Assembly: GCA_028748975.1 (NCBI GenBank)
Contig: JAQTPI010000007.1
Location: 1 to 33,805, forward strand
Direction: 5' to 3'
DNA from: Patescibacteria group bacterium
GTDB taxonomy: Bacteria > Patescibacteriota > Patescibacteriia > UBA2196
Length of the DNA stretch: 33,805 bases
A program made the translations under genes and the position numbers. Positions 1 through 6,989 of this stretch are shown in pieces; the first letter of the stretch is position 1, and every line of letters begins with the position of its first letter. Below the pieces are notes generated by a model. That model was not told the DNA's origin. It searched no databases and was given only the letters and a program-made list of their open reading frames with translations.

Positions 1-494
1 ACCAAAGATCCTTTCGGATACAAGGTTGTCAAGGCCGCGCCAATCGTATAGGTCGGCGGAGCGAAGAAAGCATCGGCCAAATCCAAAATCTGTTTATTCC
101 AGGTGGAGCCGAATAAATCGACTGCCACCGCTTCAGATGGAACATGTCTCAAAACACCACCCGGTTCCACGGCATAAACCTTGGGATCGGTAGTGATTTT
201 GACTAACTTGGTGCCCGGGCGGAAAGTAACATTGCCGCCGATGGAATAGGAATACATTTCCGTGTCGGAAATTGTCACGACGCCGGAAAAGTCCGCATAC
301 CAAGTATTGTAGGTGGGTTGGTTCGGGAAAACATAGCGTTTGGAATCGGCACCGAGGTAGTACACCGCCGGATTGCCAGCCATCTTAATAAGAGAGCCAG
401 CGGAAGCGGCATGAACCTGCATCGGAGCGACAACTCCGCCTAGCGCCCAGACAACCATCGCCACAATCATTGTTACATTAAAAACTTTTTTCAT
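1..494 (-). CDS. Secreted surface protein, N-terminal part only (cut by window edge)
   Basis: This gene is absent from the ORF track because its 3' end lies outside the window. Reading from the ATG at 494 gives MKKVFNVTMIVAMVVWALGG..., a signal peptide with a hydrophobic core and a likely cleavage after VHA (about residue 29). The mature part begins ASAGSLIKMAGNPAVYYLG and carries two related blocks (around PAVYYLGADSKRYVFPN and DPKVYAVEPGGVLRHVPS), which look like a tandem beta-rich module. I recognise this style from predicted surface or S-layer-like proteins of Parcubacteria, but its biochemical role is unknown. At least 164 residues are visible. An AAAGG-like Shine-Dalgarno and a long leader hairpin precede the start, consistent with high expression. 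The export call is strong; the surface-layer role is inference. Confidence 0.75.
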   Translation of the reverse strand, partial: MKKVFNVTMIVAMVVWALGGVVAPMQVHAASAGSLIKMAGNPAVYYLGADSKRYVFPNQPTYNTWYADFSGVVTISDTEMYSYSIGGNVTFRPGTKLVKITTDPKVYAVEPGGVLRHVPSEAVAVDLFGSTWNKQILDLADAFFAPPTYTIGAALTTLYPKGSL

Positions 495-516
495 ATTTAT
501 TTTGAACCTTTTCTAA

Positions 517-611
517 TCTTTAATTGCGGCTCATTTCTGTTTCTATAGCGAACAGAAATAAGTAGTGGCAATTAAAGAAGTTTTTTTGAACAAGTCCTTT
601 CCATAATTATA
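517..611 (-). promoter_or_regulatory. Leader hairpin and -10 box of the surface protein gene
   Basis: Two nested inverted repeats lie just upstream of the 494 start: TCTTTAATTGC (517-527) with GCAATTAAAGA (568-578), and inside them ATTTCTGTT (533-541) with AACAGAAAT (551-559). On the minus strand a TATAAT is found at 611-606, but no convincing -35 accompanies it. The mRNA leader would thus be about 100 nt and almost filled by one long hairpin that ends some 20 nt before the ATG. An mRNA-stabilising role is inference. Confidence 0.5.
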
Positions 612-719
612 TGGAATCGACCTTTATCAAAGTCCTGTCCTTAATTTCTGTTTCCAAAAATGAAAACAAAAATAAAGAACAGAACTGAACTTGCCGTTTA
701 TGTTAATTAATTTTTAAGT

Positions 720-915
720 AATGTCATCCCGAGTCCCGAATACTCGGGACGAGGGATCTCGTAGTGGTTTGTCGTTCCCGCCAGCCTCGCCAGTTAGGCA
801 GGCGAACGCGGGAATTCACGTCGTCGTCTTTTTTTCTGGATCCCCGTTTTCACGAGGATAACATACGACGAGATCCTTCCTCCTCCGACATCACGTCGGA
901 GTCGTCAGGATGACA
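720..915. repeat. Dispersed repeat family A, full-length copy
   Basis: This is a composite of imperfect palindromes. It has a left part of the type TCATCCCGAG...GAGGGATCTCGT, a middle CGGGAATTCACGTCGTCG and CTGGATCCCCG...GAGGATAACA, and a right part ACGACGAGATCC...GGATGACA. The outer ends are inverted copies of each other. Related copies occur throughout the window between genes. It fills most of the gap 495-921 together with the leader of the surface gene. No gene is seen here. Confidence 0.8.
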
Positions 916-921
916 ACCAGT

Positions 922-2031
922 TTATTTTATCTCTACTTTAAACTCTTCTTTTGATTGTTCTTCTTGACTATTAAGCCAATCATTCAAAATTATGTCTCCA
1001 CTAGCTGTGCTGTTTTCCATCTGTCCTGTCTGAACCGTAGTTGAAGGCGTGCTGGTTGGAATGTTAATTTCCACGCTTTCACCTTCCACAATTCCGCCAT
1101 TAATTTTAATATCCAAACCATTAATAATTTCATTCGCTTCCTGTAATTTCAACCAAGCCACGCTTAGATTTTCTTCTGCCAAAAATCTTTTGGCTTCTTT
1201 TAATAATTCTTTTGCCATGGCCAAATTTTCCTGGTCTCCCCGGCTTAGCGGTTCCAATTTATTCGCTTTTTCTAAAATTTGATTAAGCTGCGCTGTTATT
1301 TTTTCCACCATTGCTTCTTTAGAAAAATCAACCACACCGGCCTGGTATTGATCCACGTAGGTGGATAAAATTACAAACTTAACTTCTTCCGTTTTAGCCA
1401 AAACGTTCTTTAAATTATTTTTATCACTCACTATTGGTAATTCTCTTTCAATCGCCGCCACCCGCGCGTCCACGTCTTTGGCCACCGCCGCCAATTTCAC
1501 CGCGTCCTTTTCTTCGTTTTTTATTTTATTAAATTGTTCTTTAACATTATCAAGTTCGTTGGCTAACTGTTGCGAAACCACCGCGCCCAGCAGATCTTTA
1601 TTCGGCCCTTCGGCCACGCTCATCAATTGTTTCAGTTCCGCCGCGCGTTTCTGGGCAATTTCCATGCTGGCTTTCGCCCGCGCTTCATCCGAAAACGCCA
1701 CAAAATAGCGCAAGCGCTCCGCCCCGATTTTCACATTATATAAAGGATTGCCAGGCAAAGCATTTTTGGAAGCATTAACCGTGGCAAAAGAAGTAATTAA
1801 AAATAAAGCCATGACTAAACTGAAACTGGCCACCGGGCGCAAGGTCAAATTCGCCGGCACAAAAGTATCGGCCAGCCGCAGCCAGAAAGGAACTCTTTGC
1901 GGATTAGTGGCTGATTTTTCATTTTCCAGGCGCGCCAAAATAGAATCCTTAAGGGCTTCTTTTTTCACCGGGCTAAATTCAATTCTTCGTCCGGTTTCTT
2001 TCATTAAATTAAGTAATTCTTTGTCGGTCAT
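922..2031 (-). CDS. DUF5667 membrane protein, probable anti-sigma partner
   Basis: The 369-residue protein has a soluble charged N-terminus (about 1-60), one transmembrane segment (about 68-86, VASFSLVMALFLITSFATV) and an extracytoplasmic helical part. The motif ASKNALPGNPLYNVKIGAERL after the membrane is the typical opening of a DUF5667 domain (about 90-210). A long coiled-coil-rich region and a Ser/Thr-rich acidic tail follow. It lies 135 bp downstream of an ECF sigma gene on the same strand, the usual arrangement for a sigma/anti-sigma pair. The cytoplasmic N-terminus (KELLNLMKETGRRIEFSPVKKEALKDSIL) could be the sigma-binding part, but no zinc motif is present. The domain call is fairly sure. 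The anti-sigma function is inferred from topology and position. Confidence 0.75.
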   Translation of the reverse strand: MTDKELLNLMKETGRRIEFSPVKKEALKDSILARLENEKSATNPQRVPFWLRLADTFVPANLTLRPVASFSLVMALFLITSFATVNASKNALPGNPLYNVKIGAERLRYFVAFSDEARAKASMEIAQKRAAELKQLMSVAEGPNKDLLGAVVSQQLANELDNVKEQFNKIKNEEKDAVKLAAVAKDVDARVAAIERELPIVSDKNNLKNVLAKTEEVKFVILSTYVDQYQAGVVDFSKEAMVEKITAQLNQILEKANKLEPLSRGDQENLAMAKELLKEAKRFLAEENLSVAWLKLQEANEIINGLDIKINGGIVEGESVEINIPTSTPSTTVQTGQMENSTASGDIILNDWLNSQEEQSKEEFKVEIK

Positions 2032-2041
2032 AATAGCTACT

Positions 2042-2135
2042 TGTCATCCCGAATCCGCCAGCAGGCGGTGAGGGATCTTGTCGTAATTTTATATTTTACA
2101 AGTTACAAGTTACGGATTACGAATTTATTTTTATT
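2042..2135. repeat. Partial family A repeat followed by a TTACAAGTTAC microrepeat
   Basis: TGTCATCCCGAATCC...GAGGGATCTTGTCGT is a half copy of family A. It is followed by TTACAAGTTACAAGTTACGGATTACG, a short-period direct repeat of the type also found at 18051-18118. It sits between the sigma gene and the DUF5667 gene and so interrupts an otherwise probable operon. Confidence 0.65.
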
Positions 2136-2166
2136 CGCTGCTAGGCGCGCCGTCATTATTCGTTTT

Positions 2167-2727
2167 TCATTTTTCATTATTCATTTTCTCTTTCATTTGT
2201 TTGAGAGCTCGGTGGAGCAAAACGCGCGTCGTGCCCACATCTTTTTCAATAATCTCGGCAATTTCTTTATGGGAAAGTTCATCAATGAAACGCATCTCTA
2301 AAATTTCTCGGTACAGTTCATTTTCCAAACCCTCCATTTCTTTTTTAATCTTTTGGATGTCGGCTTGTAAATCCAGTTCGCCGTCCGGCACCAACGCCAA
2401 TTTTGATTCTTCCTGAATTGTTATCTCGCCCAACTCCACCAGTCTTTTTTCTCTTTCTCTTTCGCCGAAATAATTGGCTACTTTATTTTTTGCTATTTTA
2501 TAAACTAAAGCTTTTAAGTTTTCCACCTGTTTTTGTCTACCATCACTTAAATAGTCCCACAGGTCCAAAAATACTTCTTGAAGTAAATCATCACATTCTG
2601 CTGTGGGAGCCCTAAAATACAAAAAACGATGAATCCGTTCGGCGTATTCATCATAAATTTCTTCAAAAGCGTTTCGATCCTGTTTGCGAATTCTGCCAAT
2701 GAGTATTTGTTCCTTAATCTTCAACAT
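2167..2727 (-). CDS. ECF-type RNA polymerase sigma factor
   Basis: This 186-residue protein has sigma region 2 at about 18-90, including the core-binding motif DDLLQEVFLDLWDYL, and sigma region 4 at about 128-182. The latter has the helix-turn-helix LSHKEIAEIIEKDVGTTRVLLHRAL. A charged linker replaces regions 1 and 3, as expected for extracytoplasmic-function sigma factors, which direct RNA polymerase to a small regulon and are held by membrane anti-sigma factors. The start at 2727 lies downstream of a good promoter (TTGTCA, 17 bp, TATACT). The DUF5667 gene follows. The gene may be autoregulated, but the promoter I see looks like a housekeeping one. The family is certain; the stimulus is unknown. 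Confidence 0.92.
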   Translation of the reverse strand: MLKIKEQILIGRIRKQDRNAFEEIYDEYAERIHRFLYFRAPTAECDDLLQEVFLDLWDYLSDGRQKQVENLKALVYKIAKNKVANYFGEREREKRLVELGEITIQEESKLALVPDGELDLQADIQKIKKEMEGLENELYREILEMRFIDELSHKEIAEIIEKDVGTTRVLLHRALKQMKEKMNNEK

Positions 2728-2774
2728 ATAAGGGAGAAAAACCTAAAAAACGTTACACTTGACACAGATATAAA

Positions 2775-2803
2775 AGTATAGCAAAAAATAATTGATTTGA
2801 CAA
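2775..2803 (-). promoter_or_regulatory. Promoter of the ECF sigma gene
   Basis: On the minus strand TTGTCA (2803-2798) is followed after 17 bp by TATACT (2780-2775), close to the sigma-70 consensus. It lies about 50 bp before the sigma start codon. Its -35 box overlaps that of the divergent plus-strand promoter. Confidence 0.65.
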
Positions 2804-2825
2804 GCCCTTTGCGTAGGAATACACT
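2797..2825 (+). promoter_or_regulatory. Divergent plus-strand promoter
   Basis: TTGACA (2797-2802), 17 bp and TACACT (2820-2825) face the HTH gene at 3139. The expected start site is near 2832, exactly where the operator-like repeat 2831-2850 begins. The leader to 3139 would be about 300 nt; a closer candidate, TTGACA at 3055 with TAAAAT at 3077, is also present. Confidence 0.55.
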
Positions 2826-2830
2826 ATATT

Positions 2831-2960
2831 TGTCCAGACCTGTGTAGACAATTGGTTTAGTTCATCCCGAACGGCCTCATAGGGAAGTCGGGAGCCGAGG
2901 GATCTCGCTGTACTTATAAACACCCAAAAACACCAAAAATGTCTACACTAGTGTAGACAT
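2831..2960. promoter_or_regulatory. Two operator-like palindromes with TGTC/GACA half-sites
   Basis: TGTCCAGACCTGTGTAGACA (2831-2850) is an imperfect palindrome, and the perfect one TGTCTACACTAGTGTAGACA lies at 2940-2959, extending to 22 bp at 2939-2960. They share the right half TGTAGACA. The first sits on the start site of the plus-strand promoter. A dimeric repressor or activator is the natural reading; the small HTH protein encoded downstream is a candidate. A partial family A repeat (about 2864-2910) lies between them. Confidence 0.5.
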
Positions 2961-2969
2961 AAACACAAA

Positions 2970-3074
2970 TGTTAAAGGTCAAATTTCAAATGTCAAATCA
3001 ATATCAAAATCCAAAGCTCAAAATAATTGGCGCGAAGCGCCAATCCTTTGACATTTGACATTTGGATTTTATCA
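2970..3074. repeat. CAAATGTCAAA microrepeat with ATTGGCGC hairpin
   Basis: Short-period copies of CAAATTTCAAATGTCAAATC at the left and TTTGACATTTGACATTTGG at the right flank a perfect hairpin ATTGGCGC-GAA-GCGCCAAT (3026-3044). The short ORF in it (MLKVKFQMSNQYQNPKL...) is a repeat by-product, not a gene. Confidence 0.55.
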
Positions 3075-3138
3075 TTTAAAATAATATTATCTTTGGCTTT
3101 CCTGCTTATAAAAACTACGTTATTTTACAGAACTTACT

Positions 3139-3417
3139 ATGTCAATTATAAGAGTCTCCCCTTCCCAAGCTGCCCAGCTTTTCGGCGTTAATGAACGCTC
3201 AATTCGGCGCGCTTTAAAATCAGGGGATCTAAGATATATTGTAGTTCAAGGACGCTATAAAATCAACTTTGAGGACCTGGTAAAATGGTCCCAGCACCTG
3301 CCTTCGCGCGAGGAAAAACGGGACACCGCCGGCATTGGCCAGTTTGTGGAAAAGTGGCGCATCAAAAACCCCAAATTCTCCCCTTCGGAAAAAGTTGTGG
3401 ATAACTCCCAGAAATAA
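3139..3417 (+). CDS. Small helix-turn-helix protein, excisionase/MerR-like
   Basis: The 92-residue protein begins with an HTH of the excisionase/MerR N-terminal type (VSPSQAAQLFGVNERSIRRALKSGDL, about 6-31), followed by a beta-wing (RYIVVQGRYKINFEDLVKW, about 32-50). The wing pattern 'short strand, GRY-I, ..DLVKW' is common in DNA-binding excisionase-family proteins. The remaining 40 residues are charged and lack a ligand domain. No integrase or phage gene is nearby, so a chromosomal transcription factor is more likely than a recombination factor. No clear Shine-Dalgarno precedes the ATG. Possible targets are the palindromes upstream (inference). TGTGGATAA near its 3' end resembles a DnaA box but is coding. 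Confidence 0.7.
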   Translation: MSIIRVSPSQAAQLFGVNERSIRRALKSGDLRYIVVQGRYKINFEDLVKWSQHLPSREEKRDTAGIGQFVEKWRIKNPKFSPSEKVVDNSQK

Positions 3418-3418
3418 A

Positions 3419-3447
3419 TTGACAAAAAATAAAATTTGCTCTAATAT
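3419..3447 (+). promoter_or_regulatory. Promoter of the DNPH1-like gene
   Basis: TTGACA (3419-3424), 17 bp, TAATAT (3442-3447). It starts immediately after the stop codon of the HTH gene and gives a leader of about 60 nt before the GGGAGG Shine-Dalgarno. Confidence 0.65.
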
Positions 3448-3511
3448 AAAAATTGGAAACGAAATCAAAAGACATAACCCCAATATTTACAACTTTATGC
3501 AGGGAGGTAAT

Positions 3512-3946
3512 ATGAAAATCTATTTTGCCGCATCAATTCGTGGTGGTAGGGACGATGTAGAACTTTATCAAAAAATTATTGAATATCTAAAAAAATATGG
3601 GGAAGTTCTCACCGAACATGTGGGAGATAAAAAACTTGCCATTGCCGGCGAAGGTGGTCTCACCGATAGACAGATCCACGCCAGGGATGATAATTGGCTA
3701 ATGAAATCCGATATTCTTATATCGGAAGTTTCCACACCATCAATTGGTATTGGTTATGAAATTAGAGGAGCTGTTGACAACAAAAAACCCATCCTATGTT
3801 TATACCGCCCGCAAGAAGGCAAAAAACTTTCCGCTATGATCAACGGCTCGCCTGCCATCAAAGTTGTTGAATATAAAAATTTTGACGAAATTAGAGCAGC
3901 AATTGACGCTTTTTTCTCTTCTCTGGAATTTAGGGTCGCATTATAA
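3512..3946 (+). CDS. 2'-deoxynucleoside 5'-phosphate N-hydrolase 1-like (DNPH1/RCL family)
   Basis: I place the start at 3512, not at the track's 3335, because GGGAGG lies 7 bp upstream and the family fold begins at MKIYFAASIRGGRDDV. The 144-residue protein follows the RCL/DNPH1 pattern closely: KIYFAASIRGGR with Tyr4, TEHVG, RDDNW with Asp59, STPSIGIGYEIRGAV with Glu83, and KPILCLYRPQEGKKLSAMI. Tyr4, Asp59 and Glu83 match the known nucleotide-binding and catalytic Tyr/Asp/Glu of the mammalian enzyme in order and spacing. The family cleaves the N-glycosidic bond of deoxynucleoside monophosphates and is used to clear modified dNMPs. Here it could sanitise or salvage deoxynucleotides beside class II ribonucleotide reductase. 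The gene is monocistronic with its own promoter and terminator. Confidence 0.88.
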   Translation: MKIYFAASIRGGRDDVELYQKIIEYLKKYGEVLTEHVGDKKLAIAGEGGLTDRQIHARDDNWLMKSDILISEVSTPSIGIGYEIRGAVDNKKPILCLYRPQEGKKLSAMINGSPAIKVVEYKNFDEIRAAIDAFFSSLEFRVAL

Positions 3947-3955
3947 ATTCAATTT

Positions 3956-3990
3956 TCCGCCCGGGTCACTCGGGCGGACTTTTTTATTTT
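3956..3990 (+). terminator. Intrinsic terminator
   Basis: TCCGCCCG (3956-3963), a 7-nt loop, CGGGCGGA (3971-3978), then CTTTTTTATTTTTT. It ends the DNPH1-like gene. Confidence 0.9.
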
Positions 3991-4007
3991 TTCTAATCTA
4001 AAATCGA

Positions 4008-4041
4008 TCTTAAAATAAAGATAATCATCTTTATTTTAAGA
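4008..4041. repeat. Perfect 15-bp inverted repeat
   Basis: TCTTAAAATAAAGAT, loop AATC, ATCTTTATTTTAAGA. It lies between two convergent transcription units that each have their own terminator. Downstream of it on the plus strand is ACAATTTTTT, so it could be a second weak terminator, but the stem is A/T-only. Confidence 0.7.
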
Positions 4042-4063
4042 CAATTTTTTATCCCTGTTTTCT

Positions 4064-4101
4064 ATCCATACATCAATCACGATCGTGATTGATGTATGGA
4101 T
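4064..4101. repeat. Perfect 38-bp palindrome, core TCACGATCGTGA
   Basis: Every base from 4064 to 4101 pairs around a centre between 4082 and 4083, with no spacer. No U-tract follows on either strand, which argues against a terminator. The central 12 bp are identical to the centre of the palindrome at 27819-27858, while the flanks differ. It may be a protein-binding site or a cruciform-forming site; I cannot name a known element. Confidence 0.85.
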
Positions 4102-4133
4102 TACTATTTAAAACAAACTATCAAATATTAAAT

Positions 4134-4168
4134 AAAAAAACGATCCCGAAAACTCGGGATCGTTTTGT
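4134..4168 (-). terminator. Bidirectional intrinsic terminator
   Basis: CGATCCCGA-AAAC-TCGGGATCG (4141-4162) is flanked by an A-run on the left and TTTTGTTTT on the right. It can end the ABC transporter gene (minus) and back up the plus-strand unit. Confidence 0.8.
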
Positions 4169-4182
4169 TTTCATTTTTATTA

Positions 4183-5910
4183 TTAAAATTTCTGTTCTTT
4201 ATATAACTTGGCGTAAACTCCGCCTTGGGCCACCAATTCCTCGTGTTTCCCCTGCTCCACCAATTGTCCCTTGTCAAACACCAAAATTTTGTCCGCATGG
4301 ACAATTGTGGACAGCCGGTGGGCGATGACGAAAGTGGTGCGCCCGGCAATCAAACGTTTCAAGGCCTCCTGAACTAATCTTTCAGAAATAGAGTCTAACG
4401 CCGATGTTGCTTCATCTAGAATTAAAATCTTGGGATTTCTTAAAATCGCCCGCGCAATCGCGATTCTCTGCTTTTGCCCGGTGGAAAGCTTAATTCCCCG
4501 CTCACCCACTTTTTGATTAATCTTTTTAGGAAATTTATTAACGAACTCCCAAGCATTAGCCGCTTCCAGTGCTTTAATAATTTCTTCTTCGCTGGCATTT
4601 TTCTTGGCGTAAAGCAAGTTGTTCTTCAGGGTATCATTAAAAAGAGAAATTTCCTGTGAAACCAAGGCGATCTGGGAACGCAAAAAAATCAAATCCAATT
4701 CATTAATATTCATTCCGTCTAAAAAAATCTTACCAGTCTTCAGTTCGTAATAGCGCGAAATCAAACTTAACAAGGTTGTTTTACCAGTACCCGACTCGCC
4801 GACCAGTGCCACCATCTGTCCCGCTTCGGCCTTAAAACTGATGCCACGCAAAACATTTTTTAAATTATCGCCATAACCAAAACTAATATTTTTAAACTCA
4901 ATCTGACCCTTTACTTCCTTTATTTTTTTACCCTTGCCGTATAGTTCTTTTTCAATTTCCAATAATTTCACGGCCCGACCAACCGTCACCAAACCCTGTT
5001 CAATTTGACGATAATTACCAGATAACTGGTTAAATGGCCGGAAAGCCAAATTAACATAGCCAATAAAACTTACCAATAACCCGGCCGTAATCTCTTTCTG
5101 TATCAAAAAATATAAAGCCAAGCCAAAAACAATAACAAATCCCAAACCTTGAATATTGTTCTGCCAAGCATCCATGCTGCGAAAGCCGAGCCAAAGTTTT
5201 TTTAATGGCTTGGTTATTCGTTCCAAGTTATAAACAGTATTTTTTCTTTCCTCTTCCTCTTTGACACACGCCTTAACAGTATCAATATTACGAACAGCAT
5301 CATGCATGTCGCCCCAAATTACTTCCCAAAATTTGCTTACACGCCGTCGGGCTTTAACAATTGGTTTGACTTTTTTTATAGTTACAATCGTATAAAAAAC
5401 AAAAATCAATGTTAAAAGCAGTGCCAAGCGCCATTCGGCAATAAAAATTAAAACTAAAACAACAATCGCCGACAAAAATGCCGGCAAAACAAAAAATATA
5501 GTATCACCAACTGTCTGCCACAAAAAACCGGCACTTTGGCTAATCTTCTGCAATTGCTCGCCCGATCTCTTTTCTTTATGAAAAGAAATTGGTAACTGTA
5601 AATAATGTGCGTAGATATCAACCAAAAAACTTTTATGAACCTCAAAGCCCAGAAAAGAACTTTGATAATCCACAAAACGACCAATCCAGTTGGAAAATAA
5701 TACAAATAAAAACCAGAGGCCGAGAATCCAGGCAACCAAACCCAAATCTACATTTGGTTGAGTCGCTATATCCACCAGTCGGCCATAAAATTTGGGAATA
5801 AAAGCAGAGATAACAGAAGCTGTGGTAATTAAAAAAATACAAAACCAAGTAAGTTTTTTGTGCGGCTCCAAATACTGCCAGACTAATTTGATAAAGTCAG
5901 TAATTTTCAT
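4183..5910 (-). CDS. ABC exporter, fused permease and ATPase (MsbA/lipid-exporter type)
   Basis: I choose the ATG at 5910 (MKITDFIKLVWQYL), preceded by GAGGAG, over the track's 5982. The product is 575 residues. An N-terminal transmembrane domain of six helices (about 15-310) is followed by a nucleotide-binding domain with Walker A GESGTGKTT, Q-loop VSQEISLFNDTL, signature LSTGQ, Walker B ILILDEATSALD and H-loop AHRLSTI. This is the half-transporter architecture that works as a homodimer or as a heterodimer with a paralogue; no second copy is in the window. The signature reads LSTGQ rather than LSGGQ, a mild variation that occurs in active transporters. The substrate (lipid, peptide or drug) cannot be told from sequence. 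It is a single-gene unit with its own terminator. Confidence 0.9.
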   Translation of the reverse strand: MKITDFIKLVWQYLEPHKKLTWFCIFLITTASVISAFIPKFYGRLVDIATQPNVDLGLVAWILGLWFLFVLFSNWIGRFVDYQSSFLGFEVHKSFLVDIYAHYLQLPISFHKEKRSGEQLQKISQSAGFLWQTVGDTIFFVLPAFLSAIVVLVLIFIAEWRLALLLTLIFVFYTIVTIKKVKPIVKARRRVSKFWEVIWGDMHDAVRNIDTVKACVKEEEERKNTVYNLERITKPLKKLWLGFRSMDAWQNNIQGLGFVIVFGLALYFLIQKEITAGLLVSFIGYVNLAFRPFNQLSGNYRQIEQGLVTVGRAVKLLEIEKELYGKGKKIKEVKGQIEFKNISFGYGDNLKNVLRGISFKAEAGQMVALVGESGTGKTTLLSLISRYYELKTGKIFLDGMNINELDLIFLRSQIALVSQEISLFNDTLKNNLLYAKKNASEEEIIKALEAANAWEFVNKFPKKINQKVGERGIKLSTGQKQRIAIARAILRNPKILILDEATSALDSISERLVQEALKRLIAGRTTFVIAHRLSTIVHADKILVFDKGQLVEQGKHEELVAQGGVYAKLYKEQKF

Positions 5911-5980
5911 ACTTTTTCTCCTCTGTGTTTGATTGTTAAAAATTGAAATTTTGATTTTAACATATAAATTTATTACTGTC

Positions 5981-6006
5981 AAAAACCCCCTTAAATGGAG
6001 GTTTTT
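5981..6006 (-). terminator. Probable intrinsic terminator after the CAP-domain gene
   Basis: On the minus strand AAAAACCTCC, a short loop, GGGGGTTTTT forms a hairpin whose U-tract is part of the stem. It lies between the CAP gene and the ABC transporter gene. Confidence 0.6.
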
Positions 6007-6047
6007 GATTGGCTGACACTATATAAGTGTCTTTTTTTGGATTTTCG

Positions 6048-6971
6048 TTACACTATCAGCAACTTTCCCAGTCCCTCCACAAAATGCGCTTTGAGCAAAA
6101 ACATAGTAATGCCGAGCGCGATCACCACCAGTGCGTGCAAAATAATCGGCTTATGCTGAATTTCTACCCGAATAAAAATAGTCAAAAGCAAATTAATGAT
6201 GACAAAAATCGTCAGCACCAAAAAGAATTTGTAAGAATACTGCAAAAATTTATACAACCACCCGCCTTTTTCTCCCTCGGTCAAAGTTACCTCTTGTTGT
6301 CCGGCTTCCGGCGTGAGTTTAACTTCTCCGCCCGCCTGCTGCTCCGGCACTATTACTTCCGAGGCCGACGGCTTAAACGTCTCTTCGCCCGCCACTGCCA
6401 CATAGCGCTTGCCAAAAAGCTGGACTACGATAGTTGTTTCCTGCCCATTAATTTTCCCCACGGCCACGGCTACGCCGATGTCTTCATAATTTTTGGAAAC
6501 GATATTATCGCGGTGTGTCGGCGATTTCAGCCAGGCGTCCATGGCTTCTTCCGCTTCGGAAAAATTCATGGCCAAATTTTCGCCGGCAAAAGTATATTCA
6601 TAACCCGCGGTTTGGAACCAATGCCACGGCGTCACTTTTTGTGGTGAGGTATGCGCAAAATAATTATTTTTTATCATGTCATTGGCCTTGAGCGCCGCGG
6701 CCTGGCTTAAAAGATCATTAGTTTTAAGTATATTCAAATTTTCTTCCGCCCGCACCTGATTAGTTAATTCAATAATTCTATTAGTTGTAATGGTGGAAAA
6801 TTCCGCCGGCGTGGGATAGGCACCGATTAATAAAAAAGTTGTCACCGCTTTCACCGCGATCAAAGCCATTGAATAAAACAAAAGCGACCGATGCCGAATC
6901 GCATGCGGTTTCCAGCCATTTTCCCGATGCGGAATGAAGATTAGATGTGGTTTGCGGATTAAACGATGCAT
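6048..6971 (-). CDS. CAP/SCP-domain membrane protein
   Basis: The 307-residue protein has an N-terminal basic stretch, a transmembrane segment (about 32-50) and a CAP domain (about 60-190). The CAP domain shows the conserved blocks TNQVRAEENLNIL, HTSP, GENLAMNFSEAEEAMDAWLKSPTHRDNIVSKNYEDIGVAV. The Glu and His residues of the classical CAP cavity are present (GENL, HTSP, SPTHRDNI). A Pro/Glu-rich linker leads to two C-terminal membrane helices (about 240-300). The CAP domain therefore faces outside, anchored at both ends. Bacterial CAP proteins are common in this clade, but their activity is poorly known. The gene lies 18 bp after the radical SAM gene, so the two are probably co-transcribed. 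Confidence 0.88.
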   Translation of the reverse strand: MHRLIRKPHLIFIPHRENGWKPHAIRHRSLLFYSMALIAVKAVTTFLLIGAYPTPAEFSTITTNRIIELTNQVRAEENLNILKTNDLLSQAAALKANDMIKNNYFAHTSPQKVTPWHWFQTAGYEYTFAGENLAMNFSEAEEAMDAWLKSPTHRDNIVSKNYEDIGVAVAVGKINGQETTIVVQLFGKRYVAVAGEETFKPSASEVIVPEQQAGGEVKLTPEAGQQEVTLTEGEKGGWLYKFLQYSYKFFLVLTIFVIINLLLTIFIRVEIQHKPIILHALVVIALGITMFLLKAHFVEGLGKLLIV

Positions 6972-6989
6972 TTTTATATTTTTAATAGT

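Noticed and set aside
3139-3417. Phage or plasmid excisionase
   Set aside because: No integrase, attachment site or phage gene is found in the window; a chromosomal regulator is simpler.
4008-4101. Tandem terminators behind the DNPH1-like gene
   Set aside because: A good terminator already exists at 3956. The 38-bp palindrome has no U-tract, and the 15-bp repeat has an A/T-only stem.
5911-5982. N-terminal extension of the ABC transporter in the ORF track
   Set aside because: The extension is not part of the family fold, and a GAGGAG ribosome site precedes the ATG at 5910.
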